In this document: positions 9,757-18,307 of the stretch, piece by piece
How positions within the stretch are numbered: position 1 is the first letter of the stretch
Layout of the letters: each line of letters opens with the position of its first letter
Assembly (NCBI RefSeq): GCF_000619885.1
Contig: NZ_JHUZ01000001.1
Location: 1-57,258 of the forward strand
Length of the DNA stretch: 57,258 nt
Source: Balneatrix alpica DSM 16621
GTDB taxonomy: Bacteria > Pseudomonadota > Gammaproteobacteria > Pseudomonadales > Balneatricaceae
Direction: 5' to 3'
Translations under genes and position numbers: made by a program
The notes under the pieces: model-generated
Seen by the model: only the letters and a program-made list of their open reading frames with translations
Database searches by the model: none
What the model was told of the DNA's origin: nothing

Positions 9757-11223
9757 TCAAGGAGTCAGCTTGATCAGGATGCGGGCGATTTCTTCGCCAT
9801 CCTTGTTGACTGCGGTTACCGGATAAATGCTGCCCTTGCCATCGATGGAGTATTTAGCCAGGAATTCGGTGCGTTTGGGGATGATTTCATGGCCGCGATC
9901 GTCACCTGAATTATCACCTGGATGTGATACCCACCCCTTAAAGTTAAGCTTAGGCTCTTCATAAGCTCCTCCCGCTTCGAAACTGCTAATGAGGCGGAGG
10001 CTGTCACTTTTGCCCAGGGGTAGCGTGGCGCCGGCAGGCAGCAGTTTCCAGGTATTGTTGAGGCTGATTAGGAACACGCGACCGCTGGGTAGAGCCGCCG
10101 GTGTTAGCACTGCGCCTGCCTGGGGGCTGGCTTCACGAACGCGAATGCCAATAGAGGCAATTTCAGCACTTTCTTTGCGAAAGAGTAGGCGGGTGTCTTT
10201 TTCAATAACCAGTTCATGTTTGCCATCATTGAGCCCACCGTGATCGAGTACATCGCAGGTAATACCTCGTTGGTAATCGCTACTGATGTGACGCACTTTG
10301 AGATTGGCACCTTTATCGACGATGAGGGTATCGCCAGGTTTAACAATGCGTGATTCACCATTGACTTCTAGCTCAGCAAACTGAATACGAGGTGTTGAAA
10401 CTAGAATGCGTGGCGTTTCAGGCACGATCCCTAACTGCTGCATAAACTCATTAATTACCAGGTTGTGATACAGCACTTTGAGTTCGGTGGAGGGTAAGTT
10501 TTTTGAGGCCTCTACTCCGAATGCCGGTAAGCAATGTTGGCGCATGGCGTAATAGGTGGCCGTTTTGCGCATAGCGGTGTAGGGCGTATCAGGATCCGCG
10601 GTACGGGTATTGAAGAAGGTAAGGTGATGATCCTGATTATCAATTCCTTGATTGACTTGTTTAAGAACGGTGCGAGCCAGTTCCCCTAGCGGTAGGGTTT
10701 GGCCGTTATCACATTGAAATTGCTCGGTATCAACGATCAGAGATTGACCATAACGCTGGGGATTGCGCTGCTCATTGATATATGTGGGTGAGTGAAAACC
10801 CCAGCCATCATGAAGGTGTAGGAAAAGGTCAGCCTGGCCCATGAGCTCTTTCAGTTTGCTAACCACTTCGGTCATTGGGCCGGGTTCGGCTTCATCGTGA
10901 AATTGTCGATTCATGTCGCCATCGGGGCCACGCTCACCGAGGATAACGGATTTGAGATTGGCACGGGGAACCACGATCAGGTTGCCTTGTTTTAGCATCA
11001 GATCAGGATAAAGGTCAGCCGAGAGGTAGGCGCCAGGCTCATCACCCTGGATACCACCAATAATCAGCAGGGTTTTACCTGGCTGGCGGCCTTTGACATG
11101 ATAAACATTCAGCTCGTAATCGGAGCCTTCAAAAAAGATTTGGTGTTGGGTGCCGGGGGCACTCCAAACGGCGTTACTGGCCAGTAGCAGCGTAGCCAGA
11201 CTTATCAGGGAAAAGAGTTTCAT
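9757..11223 (-). CDS. Csd4/M99-like zinc carboxypeptidase, peptidoglycan-editing candidate
   Basis: A 488-residue exported protein with signal peptide (1-21, ending VWSA). The M14-fold core shows IQGDE (Q59, E62), DMNRQF (N105, R106), LHLHDGWGF (H136/H138) and GVEAS (E238). The zinc motif is QxxE rather than HxxE; in Helicobacter Csd4, a DL-carboxypeptidase that trims murein tripeptides and sets helical cell shape, the same Gln substitution is known. The C-terminal half (about 265-488) is beta-rich, like the accessory domains of that family. The start codon overlaps the stop of the upstream Csd6-like gene by ATGA, so the two are translationally coupled. Inferred role: trimming peptide stems in the periplasm. 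A general succinylglutamate-desuccinylase-type deacylase is the alternative, but context favours the murein role. Confidence 0.85.
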   Translation of the reverse strand: MKLFSLISLATLLLASNAVWSAPGTQHQIFFEGSDYELNVYHVKGRQPGKTLLIIGGIQGDEPGAYLSADLYPDLMLKQGNLIVVPRANLKSVILGERGPDGDMNRQFHDEAEPGPMTEVVSKLKELMGQADLFLHLHDGWGFHSPTYINEQRNPQRYGQSLIVDTEQFQCDNGQTLPLGELARTVLKQVNQGIDNQDHHLTFFNTRTADPDTPYTAMRKTATYYAMRQHCLPAFGVEASKNLPSTELKVLYHNLVINEFMQQLGIVPETPRILVSTPRIQFAELEVNGESRIVKPGDTLIVDKGANLKVRHISSDYQRGITCDVLDHGGLNDGKHELVIEKDTRLLFRKESAEIASIGIRVREASPQAGAVLTPAALPSGRVFLISLNNTWKLLPAGATLPLGKSDSLRLISSFEAGGAYEEPKLNFKGWVSHPGDNSGDDRGHEIIPKRTEFLAKYSIDGKGSIYPVTAVNKDGEEIARILIKLTP

Positions 11224-12527
11224 AGGGCTGACCAGCGCTCCGCCATAATTTGATATTCACCAGGACAGCCTCGAATAATGAGCGTCTTCATGCCCAGGTC
11301 GGCATAGCTTTGGCTGCGATAATCCTGTTTAAAGCGGATCTGGTACTGGTTGCCTTGAATGGGTGAAATTTGTAGGTTTTCTATGGTAATACGCTGATTG
11401 GGGCGCTCTTGGAAAATGCCTTTTTTATAGAGTGTCCAGGCTAACAAGTCCCGTCCACGCTCATCGGTAAAGTCATTGCCATAGTGGCCCACATAGGCAT
11501 CAACATTGCCGGCATTCCAGGAGCTGAGCCAGGAATTGACGAACTGCTCAATACTGCGATTTACGAAGGGGGCAGTAGCTTGCTCGGTAATATCTTCAGC
11601 AACCAGGCGCAGGCGATCGTTGTCACGTTTAAAGAACAAGCGTTTATGGTCAAGAGAAACTAGGTTGCTGGCACAATAAAGCTGTTCGAAGTCATAGACG
11701 ACTTGGTCACCGTCTTCACGGTAGGCATACACGTTATTGGTAGCAATACGCTTTTCTGGGTAGAGCTCTGCTAGGCGACGTTTGCGTTCTAGCCAGGCTT
11801 GCCGTTTGATACCCCCCGGTCCTTGAAAGGCAGGGTGGAGCATACTGGCTAAGGTATCAATATCACCGCCTTCCCAGGAGGTAATAAAGGTGTCGAGCTC
11901 TTGCAGAATTTTGTCGCGCTCTTTGGCGTAGGCTTCTGGAGTAAGGAAATCTGCTTTAGGAGCAATGACCACATTAGTGCCTTTGCCGATCATGCCGTTG
12001 AGTTCAGTAATTTCTGTATTGTCAAAGGCAACGCAGCCGAGGGTGACATTCTTGCTGGGATCATTGTCATCTTTGCCATGCAGCCAAATGCCGCTGCCAT
12101 TACGACCTTCGATTCTATCCAGGGGATTGGGGTAGTCGATAGGAAAAGCCCCTGTGCCATAAAGAGGGGGGAGCGTTTCGCCCGGGATAAAGTGAGTGAT
12201 GCGGTAAACCCCTTCCGGGGTGCGCTTGTCACCTTCATACTCTTTATCGCCATCATTTTCGCCAAATAATAAGTTGTCATAGCGACGGCTCAGAGTTGGC
12301 ATGTCATTTTGAAAGTCAATCAGATAGGCGGTTTTGCCTTTTTTATCCACCAAGATAGAGGTGCGATTTTCTGCATCCCTGGTAAAAATGTGGGCCGGTA
12401 TAGAGGCATCGCTTTGTGCCCAGCTCAAACTGCTAAAGCTGAATAGCGCTGTGGCTAAAGAAGTGCTTAATAGTCGCTTAGACTGACCTGCGCTGATGGG
12501 TGCTGATGTGACGAATCCGAATGCCAT
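11220..12527 (-). CDS. Csd6-like L,D-transpeptidase/carboxypeptidase with two NTF2-like domains
   Basis: About 435 residues. After a signal peptide (about 17-38, ending SLSWAQ) comes a YkuD-fold catalytic domain (about 45-195) with IWLHGK (H150) and TLGCVAF (C165), the expected His and Cys. Two NTF2-like modules follow (about 207-310 and 320-435), each starting with a W/F-x-SW pattern and containing D-x-D-x-Y/L and ending in a Y-x-I/V-x-E strand. Helicobacter Csd6 has the same catalytic plus NTF2 layout and acts as an L,D-carboxypeptidase on murein tetrapeptides, the step before Csd4. ATG 12527 is chosen because it leaves a normal signal peptide; an in-frame TTG lies at 12563. It is coupled to the Csd4-like gene. 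The doubled NTF2 module is notable. Confidence 0.86.
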   Translation of the reverse strand: MAFGFVTSAPISAGQSKRLLSTSLATALFSFSSLSWAQSDASIPAHIFTRDAENRTSILVDKKGKTAYLIDFQNDMPTLSRRYDNLLFGENDGDKEYEGDKRTPEGVYRITHFIPGETLPPLYGTGAFPIDYPNPLDRIEGRNGSGIWLHGKDDNDPSKNVTLGCVAFDNTEITELNGMIGKGTNVVIAPKADFLTPEAYAKERDKILQELDTFITSWEGGDIDTLASMLHPAFQGPGGIKRQAWLERKRRLAELYPEKRIATNNVYAYREDGDQVVYDFEQLYCASNLVSLDHKRLFFKRDNDRLRLVAEDITEQATAPFVNRSIEQFVNSWLSSWNAGNVDAYVGHYGNDFTDERGRDLLAWTLYKKGIFQERPNQRITIENLQISPIQGNQYQIRFKQDYRSQSYADLGMKTLIIRGCPGEYQIMAERWSAL

Positions 12528-12688
12528 AGGTGAACAAACCCCGTACCTATTTTTATAAGTCAAAAATACAGATCGGCCATTCTACCTAGGCCCTGTTCCT
12601 GGCTGCAAACTCCGTGCAGTTGCAGTCAGTTGCGTTAAGCTTGGGTGGCGGGTATCGTGGGCACTAAACGCAAGGGGAGGGGCGAGTT

Positions 12689-13030
12689 ATGCCTTATGTT
12701 GAAAGGGATGCCAGCGGCGCAATTGTAGCGGTTTATGCGACTGCTCAGTCGCAGGCCAATGAGCAAATTGATCCTGACTCTCCTGAGTTAAAGTCTTTTT
12801 TGCATCAAGATGTGGACTCAACCCAAAGGTTGCTGCGTCAGTCAGACTTAGAGCTGCAGCGAGTACTGGAGGATGTCATCGATTTATTGATCGATAAAGG
12901 CGTGTTGATGTTTACCGAGCTTCCCAGTGAAGCTCAGAAAAAACTGGTGAGCCGCAAACGTATTCGTACCGTATTGAAAAACAAAGGCGGCATTTTGGGC
13001 GGAGATGATGAGGATTCCCTACCGCTTTAG
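12689..13030 (+). CDS. Conserved small protein of unknown function
   Basis: A 113-residue soluble acidic protein beginning MPYVERDASGAIVAVYA, with a helical centre (LELQRVLEDVIDLLIDKGVL) and a basic then acidic tail (KKLVSRKRIRTV, GGDDEDSLP). It resembles small Pseudomonas-type proteins often labelled tryptophan synthase beta-like, but it has no catalytic domain and I would not infer enzymatic activity. A strong AGGGGAGGGG ribosome site precedes it. It stands alone between the divergent Csd6-like gene and the terminator ahead of the mevalonate operon. Confidence 0.75.
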   Translation: MPYVERDASGAIVAVYATAQSQANEQIDPDSPELKSFLHQDVDSTQRLLRQSDLELQRVLEDVIDLLIDKGVLMFTELPSEAQKKLVSRKRIRTVLKNKGGILGGDDEDSLPL

Positions 13031-13115
13031 GCAGATTGCATTTGCCAGGGGGCATCGCTAAAATTGCCGCACCTTATTTTGCGCAAGGCATTGTTTGTCT
13101 TGGAGAATTATCAAG

Positions 13116-13139
13116 GGGTTGCGAAGGCAACCCTTTTTT
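13116..13139 (+). terminator. Terminator or attenuator just upstream of the mevalonate operon
   Basis: GGGTTGC-GAAG-GCAACCC followed by six T lies only 19 nt before the HMG-CoA reductase start. It probably ends the preceding small gene. No promoter fits between it and the start codon, so transcripts entering the operon must either read through or start within or before the hairpin. Confidence 0.8.
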
Positions 13140-13158
13140 GTAGCTGACTAAGCAAACT

Positions 13159-14199
13159 ATGAAAGCTCATAAAATTGCCTCTGCGCCTGTGCCCATGCGT
13201 TGGGTTGGGCCAGTTAAAATCAGTGGAAATATTATGGAGGAGTCCGTGTCGGTTCCTCTTGCGACCTATGAAAGCCCGTTGTGGCCTTCTGTCGGTCGTG
13301 GTGCGCGTGTATCCATGCTGTGTGAGCAGGGTATTCGCGCGACTCTGATTGATGAACGCATGAGCCGTTCCATTCTGTTAGAAGCGGCCCACGCTGGTGA
13401 TGCGTTATTGGCTTTGCAGTCTATTCTGACTCGCCAGCAGGAAATGCAGGCGGTGGTTGGACAAAGCAGTCGTTTTGCCAAGTTAATTGATATTCATCAC
13501 CAAATTGCCGGTAACTTATTATTTTTGCGTCTGGAGTTCCGTACCGGCGATGCTTCTGGACATAACATGGTAACCAATGCAGCTGATCATTTGATCCGCT
13601 GGTTATTGCAACAGTATCCCCAGCTGAGCTATGGCTCCATCTCCGGCAATTATTGTTCAGATAAAAAGGCCACCGCAGTAAACGGCATTCTTGGTCGCGG
13701 TAAAAATGTGGTGGCGGAAATTCTGATTCCCCGTGAGCTCTGTGCACGACGGCTAAAAACCACGCCAGAAAAAGTCGTGGATCTGAATATTAAGAAAAAC
13801 CTGCTAGGAACCTTGCTCGCCGGTGGGTTGCGCTCTGCTAATGCCCACTACGCCAATATGCTATTGGCTTTCTACTTGGCGACGGGGCAGGACGCGGCGA
13901 ATATTGTGGAAGGCTCGCAAGGGGTGACACAAGCTGAAGTACGTGATGGCGATCTCTATTTTGCTTGTAATCTACCTAATCTGATCGTGGGTACCGTCGG
14001 CAATGGTAAAGGGCTTGATTTTGTCGAGGACAACCTGCGCCAGCTGGGGTGTCGTGAAGAGCGCGAGCCTGGTGCCAATGCTCAGCGTTTAGCGGTGATC
14101 TGTGCAGCCACGGTGCTCTGTGGAGAGTTGTCATTGCTGGCAGCCCAGACTAATCCGGGCGAACTGATGCAGGCTCACTTACAGTTGGAGCGCGGATGA
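13159..14199 (+). CDS. mvaA: Hydroxymethylglutaryl-CoA reductase (class I-like)
   Basis: A 346-residue enzyme that reduces HMG-CoA to mevalonate with NAD(P)H, the committed mevalonate-pathway step. Motifs match class I enzymes: IMEESVSVPLA (catalytic Glu), TGDASGHNM, GNYCSDKKATA (Lys near 169-170), GQDAANIVE (Asp), GTVGNGKG and the C-terminal QAHLQLERG (catalytic His340 at the position of SHM in eukaryotic enzymes). There are no membrane helices. The ribosome site before ATG 13159 is weak. The stop overlaps the next start by ATGA, so it heads a coupled operon. The class I look is unlike the class II enzymes common in Gram-positive bacteria. Confidence 0.93.
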   Translation: MKAHKIASAPVPMRWVGPVKISGNIMEESVSVPLATYESPLWPSVGRGARVSMLCEQGIRATLIDERMSRSILLEAAHAGDALLALQSILTRQQEMQAVVGQSSRFAKLIDIHHQIAGNLLFLRLEFRTGDASGHNMVTNAADHLIRWLLQQYPQLSYGSISGNYCSDKKATAVNGILGRGKNVVAEILIPRELCARRLKTTPEKVVDLNIKKNLLGTLLAGGLRSANAHYANMLLAFYLATGQDAANIVEGSQGVTQAEVRDGDLYFACNLPNLIVGTVGNGKGLDFVEDNLRQLGCREEREPGANAQRLAVICAATVLCGELSLLAAQTNPGELMQAHLQLERG

Positions 14200-15227
14200 G
14201 CGAGCAAACTAATGACCGTAAGCTGGAGCATATTCGTGTCATCGAACAAGACCCAGCAACGGATCGTCAGGGCGCCTACTTTGATCAGTTACGCTTGCGC
14301 CACCGCGCGTTGCCTGAAATCGACTTGGCTGATGTTGATCCATCGATCGAGTTTCTCGGTAAACGCCTGAGCTTTCCTCTATTGATTTCTTCCATGACGG
14401 GTGGAGATCACGCTCTGTTGCTAACGATTAATCGTAATCTGGCGTTGGCTGCCGAGGCGACTGGCGTAGCGATGGGAGTAGGATCACAGCGGGTGATGTT
14501 TACCCACCCCCAGGCACGAGCGAGCTTTGCGCTACGTACGCTGGCACCGAGTGTGCCCCTGCTTGCCAACATCGGTGCGGTGCAACTGAATAAGGGCTTT
14601 GGCCTGGCGGAGTGTGAAGAGGCAGTCAGCGTATTGGATGCGGATGCGCTTTATCTGCATCTCAACCCCTTGCAGGAAGCGATACAACCAGAGGGGGATA
14701 CGCAATTTGCAGGTTTGGCTGGCAAAATACAGACGCTGGCCCCGCAGTTGAGCTGCCCGCTAATCTTGAAAGAAGTAGGATGTGGCTTATCGGCTGCGGA
14801 TGTTGAGCTAGGCTTGGCAGCCGGAGTGCGCTATTTCGATGTGGCGGGTAGTGGTGGTACTTCCTGGAGCCGGATTGAGCACCATCGTTGTCAACAGGGT
14901 GATTTGGGCTTGGCTTTTCAGGATTGGGGCTTGCCTACGCCGCTGGCATTGCAACAATTACGCCCTTATCAGGGCAAGGCTGTGTTTCTCGCCAGTGGGG
15001 GAATTCGCAGCGGTATCGATATGGTCAAATCTGTTATACTCGGCGGCTCGGTGTGTGGGATGGCGGCGCCATTTCTGCGCCCGGCCATGGAGTCGCCTGA
15101 AGCGGTAATTAGGGTCATAGAATCCATTAAGCGTGAGTTTGTGACGGCAATGTTTTTGCTGGGTATAACTAATGTGGAGCAGCTGTATCTGCGTGATGAG
15201 CTGTTCTGGACGGGTAATAGGAATTGA
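14196..15227 (+). CDS. fni: Isopentenyl-diphosphate delta-isomerase, type 2 (FMN)
   Basis: A 343-residue FMN/NADPH enzyme that interconverts IPP and DMAPP. The N-terminal RKLEHIRV motif, SSMTGG, MGVGSQR, NIGAVQLNKG, HLNPLQE (catalytic Gln) and the FMN-phosphate loop AGSGGTSWSRIE are all present on a TIM-barrel pattern, and ASGGIRSG gives the second phosphate site. Length is normal. It starts inside the HMG-CoA reductase stop (ATGA) and ends 8 nt before the likely HMG-CoA synthase start. Type 2 isomerases usually accompany bacterial mevalonate genes. Confidence 0.95.
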   Translation: MSEQTNDRKLEHIRVIEQDPATDRQGAYFDQLRLRHRALPEIDLADVDPSIEFLGKRLSFPLLISSMTGGDHALLLTINRNLALAAEATGVAMGVGSQRVMFTHPQARASFALRTLAPSVPLLANIGAVQLNKGFGLAECEEAVSVLDADALYLHLNPLQEAIQPEGDTQFAGLAGKIQTLAPQLSCPLILKEVGCGLSAADVELGLAAGVRYFDVAGSGGTSWSRIEHHRCQQGDLGLAFQDWGLPTPLALQQLRPYQGKAVFLASGGIRSGIDMVKSVILGGSVCGMAAPFLRPAMESPEAVIRVIESIKREFVTAMFLLGITNVEQLYLRDELFWTGNRN

Positions 15228-15235
15228 GTCCCTCT

Positions 15236-16405
15236 ATGAAGGTTGGCATTGACGATATTAGTTTTTACACCTCCAACTATTACCTGGACCTGCGCACGTT
15301 GGCCGAGGTGCACAATATTGATGTAGAGAAGTACTACGTTGGTATTGGCCAGGAACAAATGGGCATGCCTGCGCCTGATGAGGATGTTGTCACGATGGGG
15401 GCCGCTGCGGCCTTGCCTATCGTTCGTCAGTTGGAGCAGCCGGAATCGATTAGCACCCTGTTATTTGCCACTGAAAGCGGCATTGATCAGTCGAAGTCTG
15501 CCGGGGTGTTTGCTCACCAATTGCTGGGCTTGCCAGCGACCTGCCGGGTGGTGGAGCTGAAGCAGGCTTGCTATAGCGCTACCGCCGCAATCCAGATGGC
15601 TTGTGCTTTAGTTGCGCGCCAACCACAGCAGCGGGTGCTGGTAATTGCCTCTGACATTGCCCGTTATGACCTTGATTCGTCCGGTGAGCCAACCCAGGGC
15701 TGCGGAGCCGTGGCTTTATTGATTGCCGCTAATCCTCGCTTGGTTGAAATAGAACCACTGTCTGGTTTGCACACCGAGGATGTGATGGACTTCTGGCGTC
15801 CCAACTATCGCTCTACCGCATTAGTGGATGGTAAGTATTCCACCAAAATTTATTTGAAGTCCCTTAAATCGGCGTGGCAGCACTATCGCCAGCAAGGCGG
15901 GCGCTCTCTGCGTGAATTTGCTTTTTTCTGCTATCACCTGCCCTTTACTCGGATGGCACAGAAGGCTCATGCTCATCTGCTGAAATTGGAAAGCGCTGAG
16001 TTGACTGCAGCAGAAGCAGAAGCACAGATTACAGACACCCTGCAATACAACAAGCGCATCGGTAATAGCTACACGGCTTCAATGTACATTGGTTTGGCTT
16101 CTTTGCTGGAAAATGCCCGTGAAGATATCAGTGAGAAGTTGATTGGCTTTTTCAGCTATGGATCAGGGTGCGTGGCAGAGTTTTATGCAGGCCGGGTTGT
16201 GCCGGGATATCAGCAGTGGTTGCGCAAACACGAGCATCAGCAATTGTTGGCTAATCGTCAGCAGGTGGATTATCAAACCTATCGTCGCCTGTACGCCTAT
16301 CCCAATCCGGTGGATGGACAAGAACATAACATCGCTGCGGAAACCACAGGTCCTTTCCGTCTGGCTGCGATTAACCAACATAAGCGAATTTACCAGGCCG
16401 TATGA
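15236..16405 (+). CDS. mvaS: Hydroxymethylglutaryl-CoA synthase
   Basis: A 389-residue thiolase-fold enzyme that joins acetoacetyl-CoA and acetyl-CoA to HMG-CoA. The start MKVGIDDISFYT is characteristic, which is why ATG 15236 is chosen over the upstream in-frame TTG at 15224. Catalytic residues are visible: Glu in FATESGID, Cys112 in LKQACYSATAA, and His in FCYHLPFTRMAQKAH; GNSYTASMYIGL and FSYGSG are family loops. Its stop overlaps the mevalonate kinase start by ATGA. No acetoacetyl-CoA thiolase gene lies in the window. Confidence 0.95.
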   Translation: MKVGIDDISFYTSNYYLDLRTLAEVHNIDVEKYYVGIGQEQMGMPAPDEDVVTMGAAAALPIVRQLEQPESISTLLFATESGIDQSKSAGVFAHQLLGLPATCRVVELKQACYSATAAIQMACALVARQPQQRVLVIASDIARYDLDSSGEPTQGCGAVALLIAANPRLVEIEPLSGLHTEDVMDFWRPNYRSTALVDGKYSTKIYLKSLKSAWQHYRQQGGRSLREFAFFCYHLPFTRMAQKAHAHLLKLESAELTAAEAEAQITDTLQYNKRIGNSYTASMYIGLASLLENAREDISEKLIGFFSYGSGCVAEFYAGRVVPGYQQWLRKHEHQQLLANRQQVDYQTYRRLYAYPNPVDGQEHNIAAETTGPFRLAAINQHKRIYQAV

Positions 16406-17400
16406 TGATTAGCGCCAGCGCTCCAGCAAAGTTGATTTTAAGTGGTGAGCATGCAGTGGTGTATGGCGCTCCAGCCCTAGCCGCTGCGGTAAGCCCCCGT
16501 GCTCAGGTGCGGGTTAGTGAGCTGCCGAAGCCTGAAGTGGTCTTGTTGTTAGATGGTATTGAACAGCGTTTAAGTATCTTGGATTGCCTGGATATGCAGG
16601 CAGATCTGGATGATGCCCATGAAGCCTTTCTTGATGGTGAGCTGGAAATTCAGGATGTCCTGGAAAGTGGTCGTCAGCTGTTTTTTTATCTGGCAGCACA
16701 GTGGCTCCAACCTGACAGCCGGCAAGGGGTCAAAATTGAGCTGGATTCGGCCATTCCTATTGGTGCTGGATTAGGCTCCTCGGCGGCAACTATTGCGGCC
16801 GTAGCCAGTGCCTTGGCGCAATTCTATGGCGAACCGATGGATGCCTCACAGTTGATTGCGTTGACACGCTTTGTTGAGCGATTGCAGCATGGGCGTGGCA
16901 GTGCGATTGACGCTACCACGGTAGTCCAGGGTGGGGTGTTGTATTTGCATCAGGATCAAGTTGAAACCTTGGCGCCGTTACAAGGACCCTGGTGGCTTGT
17001 TCATAGTGGACAGCCCCAATGCTCAACAGGGGAGTGTGTTAGCCAGGTGCGTCAGCAATTTGCTGATTCCAGCCTGTGGCAAACATTCAGTCAGGTCACC
17101 CAGGGATTACGGCAGGCACTGCTTGAACACGATCAGGCCGGGATTATAAGCGCCATCAGTGCTAATCAGCGTTTGCTTGAGCAAATTGGCGTCGTGCCGG
17201 CACCGGTGCAGCAGTTTATCCGTCAGCTAGAAGCGAAGGGTGGGGCTGCCAAGGTATGTGGTGCGGGGGCTATCCGAGGAGATCAAGCCGGTGCCGTACT
17301 GGTCTATGGCGTTGATCCGAGCGATTTGGCGTTGGCAGCAGGGTATCGCTGCACTGCATTACAAGGCGAGCAGGATGGCGCCCATGTGGCAGCAGGTTGA
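16402..17400 (+). CDS. mvk: Mevalonate kinase (GHMP family)
   Basis: A 332-residue GHMP kinase that phosphorylates mevalonate. The N-terminal SAPAKLILSGEHAVVYGAPA, the ATP loop PIGAGLGSSAATIAA (near residues 117-131), GRGSAIDATTVVQGG and the C-terminal KVCGAGAIRGDQAGA are the expected motifs. It overlaps mvaS by 4 nt and runs about 26 nt into the next kinase, so the operon is densely packed. The gene context supports the assignment over other GHMP kinases. Confidence 0.9.
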   Translation: MMISASAPAKLILSGEHAVVYGAPALAAAVSPRAQVRVSELPKPEVVLLLDGIEQRLSILDCLDMQADLDDAHEAFLDGELEIQDVLESGRQLFFYLAAQWLQPDSRQGVKIELDSAIPIGAGLGSSAATIAAVASALAQFYGEPMDASQLIALTRFVERLQHGRGSAIDATTVVQGGVLYLHQDQVETLAPLQGPWWLVHSGQPQCSTGECVSQVRQQFADSSLWQTFSQVTQGLRQALLEHDQAGIISAISANQRLLEQIGVVPAPVQQFIRQLEAKGGAAKVCGAGAIRGDQAGAVLVYGVDPSDLALAAGYRCTALQGEQDGAHVAAG

Positions 17401-18307
17401 GGTTTCAGCCCCTGGAAGTTTAATGCTAATGGGTGAGCACGCTGTACTACATGGGCAGCGTGCACTGGTCTTAGCCGTGGATCAACGAGTGCAAGTGAAG
17501 GCGCGGCTACTCCCGCAGCCAGAACTACAGATTCACTCTCAATTGGGGCACTATCAGCAGCCCCTCTCTCAGCTTCAGCCCGATCCATCTTTTCGTTTTA
17601 TCTTAGCCGCTGTGCAGCAACGTCAGTTGCAGCATGGGGTTGCCCTGCATATCCATTCTGACTTTAGTCATCAGGTTGGCTTGGGATCATCGGCGGCGGT
17701 CACCTTGGCCTGCTTACAGGCGCTGGCTGTATTACAGGGGCAGGAGTTGTCTCCGCCACAGCTGTTACGTGAGGCACATCAAGTGGTGCTGCAGGTGCAG
17801 GGACGGGGGTCTGGATCGGATTTAGCGGCAAGTTGTTATGGTGGCTTACTTGCCTACCAACCGCTTGGCTATCAGGTTGAGTCTTTGCCTTTAGATTGCC
17901 CCCTGTCGCTCTGGTATGCAGGTTATAAAACCCCCACACCTCAGGTGATTGAATGGGTACGCCAAACCCATCAGAGCCATCCTCAATGGTTAAAGCAGTT
18001 ATATGAGTTAATGGGCAGCACCACCGAATTAGCGGTGCAGGCTTGTCTGCAACAGGACTGGTATGCACTGGGGCACTATATGAATCACCAGCATGGCTTG
18101 CTGGATACATTGGGTGTCTGTGATGCGACCTTGGCCGCCATGGTATATCGCTTGCGAGGGTTGTCAGGCGTGCTCGGGGCCAAAATATCAGGCTCAGGGT
18201 TAGGGGACTCGGTTTTAGCGATCGGCGCCGAACACAGGAGTGCTGAGTATCTCAGCATCCCAGTTCGTTTGAGTCAGAAGGGAGTGAGTGTTGATGATTG
18301 CCATTGA
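17375..18307 (+). CDS. Second GHMP kinase, candidate phosphomevalonate kinase
   Basis: About 310 residues. Motifs: VSAPGSLMLMGEHAVLHGQR (N-terminus), QVGLGSSAAVTLA (ATP loop), GRGSGSDLAASCYGG and GAKISGSGLGDSVLAIG (C-terminal loop). By position between mevalonate kinase and decarboxylase it should make 5-diphosphomevalonate. However GEHAVLHG looks like mevalonate kinase rather than the GEYAV of classical phosphomevalonate kinases, and the usual Lys in APGK is Ser, so substrate is inferred from context only. ATG 17375 (AAGG upstream) or 17384 (AGGA upstream) are both possible; the longer frame back to 17240 would overlap mvk by 160 nt and is unlikely. Confidence 0.8.
   Translation: MAPMWQQVEVSAPGSLMLMGEHAVLHGQRALVLAVDQRVQVKARLLPQPELQIHSQLGHYQQPLSQLQPDPSFRFILAAVQQRQLQHGVALHIHSDFSHQVGLGSSAAVTLACLQALAVLQGQELSPPQLLREAHQVVLQVQGRGSGSDLAASCYGGLLAYQPLGYQVESLPLDCPLSLWYAGYKTPTPQVIEWVRQTHQSHPQWLKQLYELMGSTTELAVQACLQQDWYALGHYMNHQHGLLDTLGVCDATLAAMVYRLRGLSGVLGAKISGSGLGDSVLAIGAEHRSAEYLSIPVRLSQKGVSVDDCH

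Noticed and set aside
14110-14199. Possible loss of the catalytic His in HMG-CoA reductase (GELM where animal enzymes have GHLV)
   Set aside because: The catalytic His is the later one (SHM in eukaryotes), present here as AHL at residue 340; plant enzymes also vary at the GHLV position.
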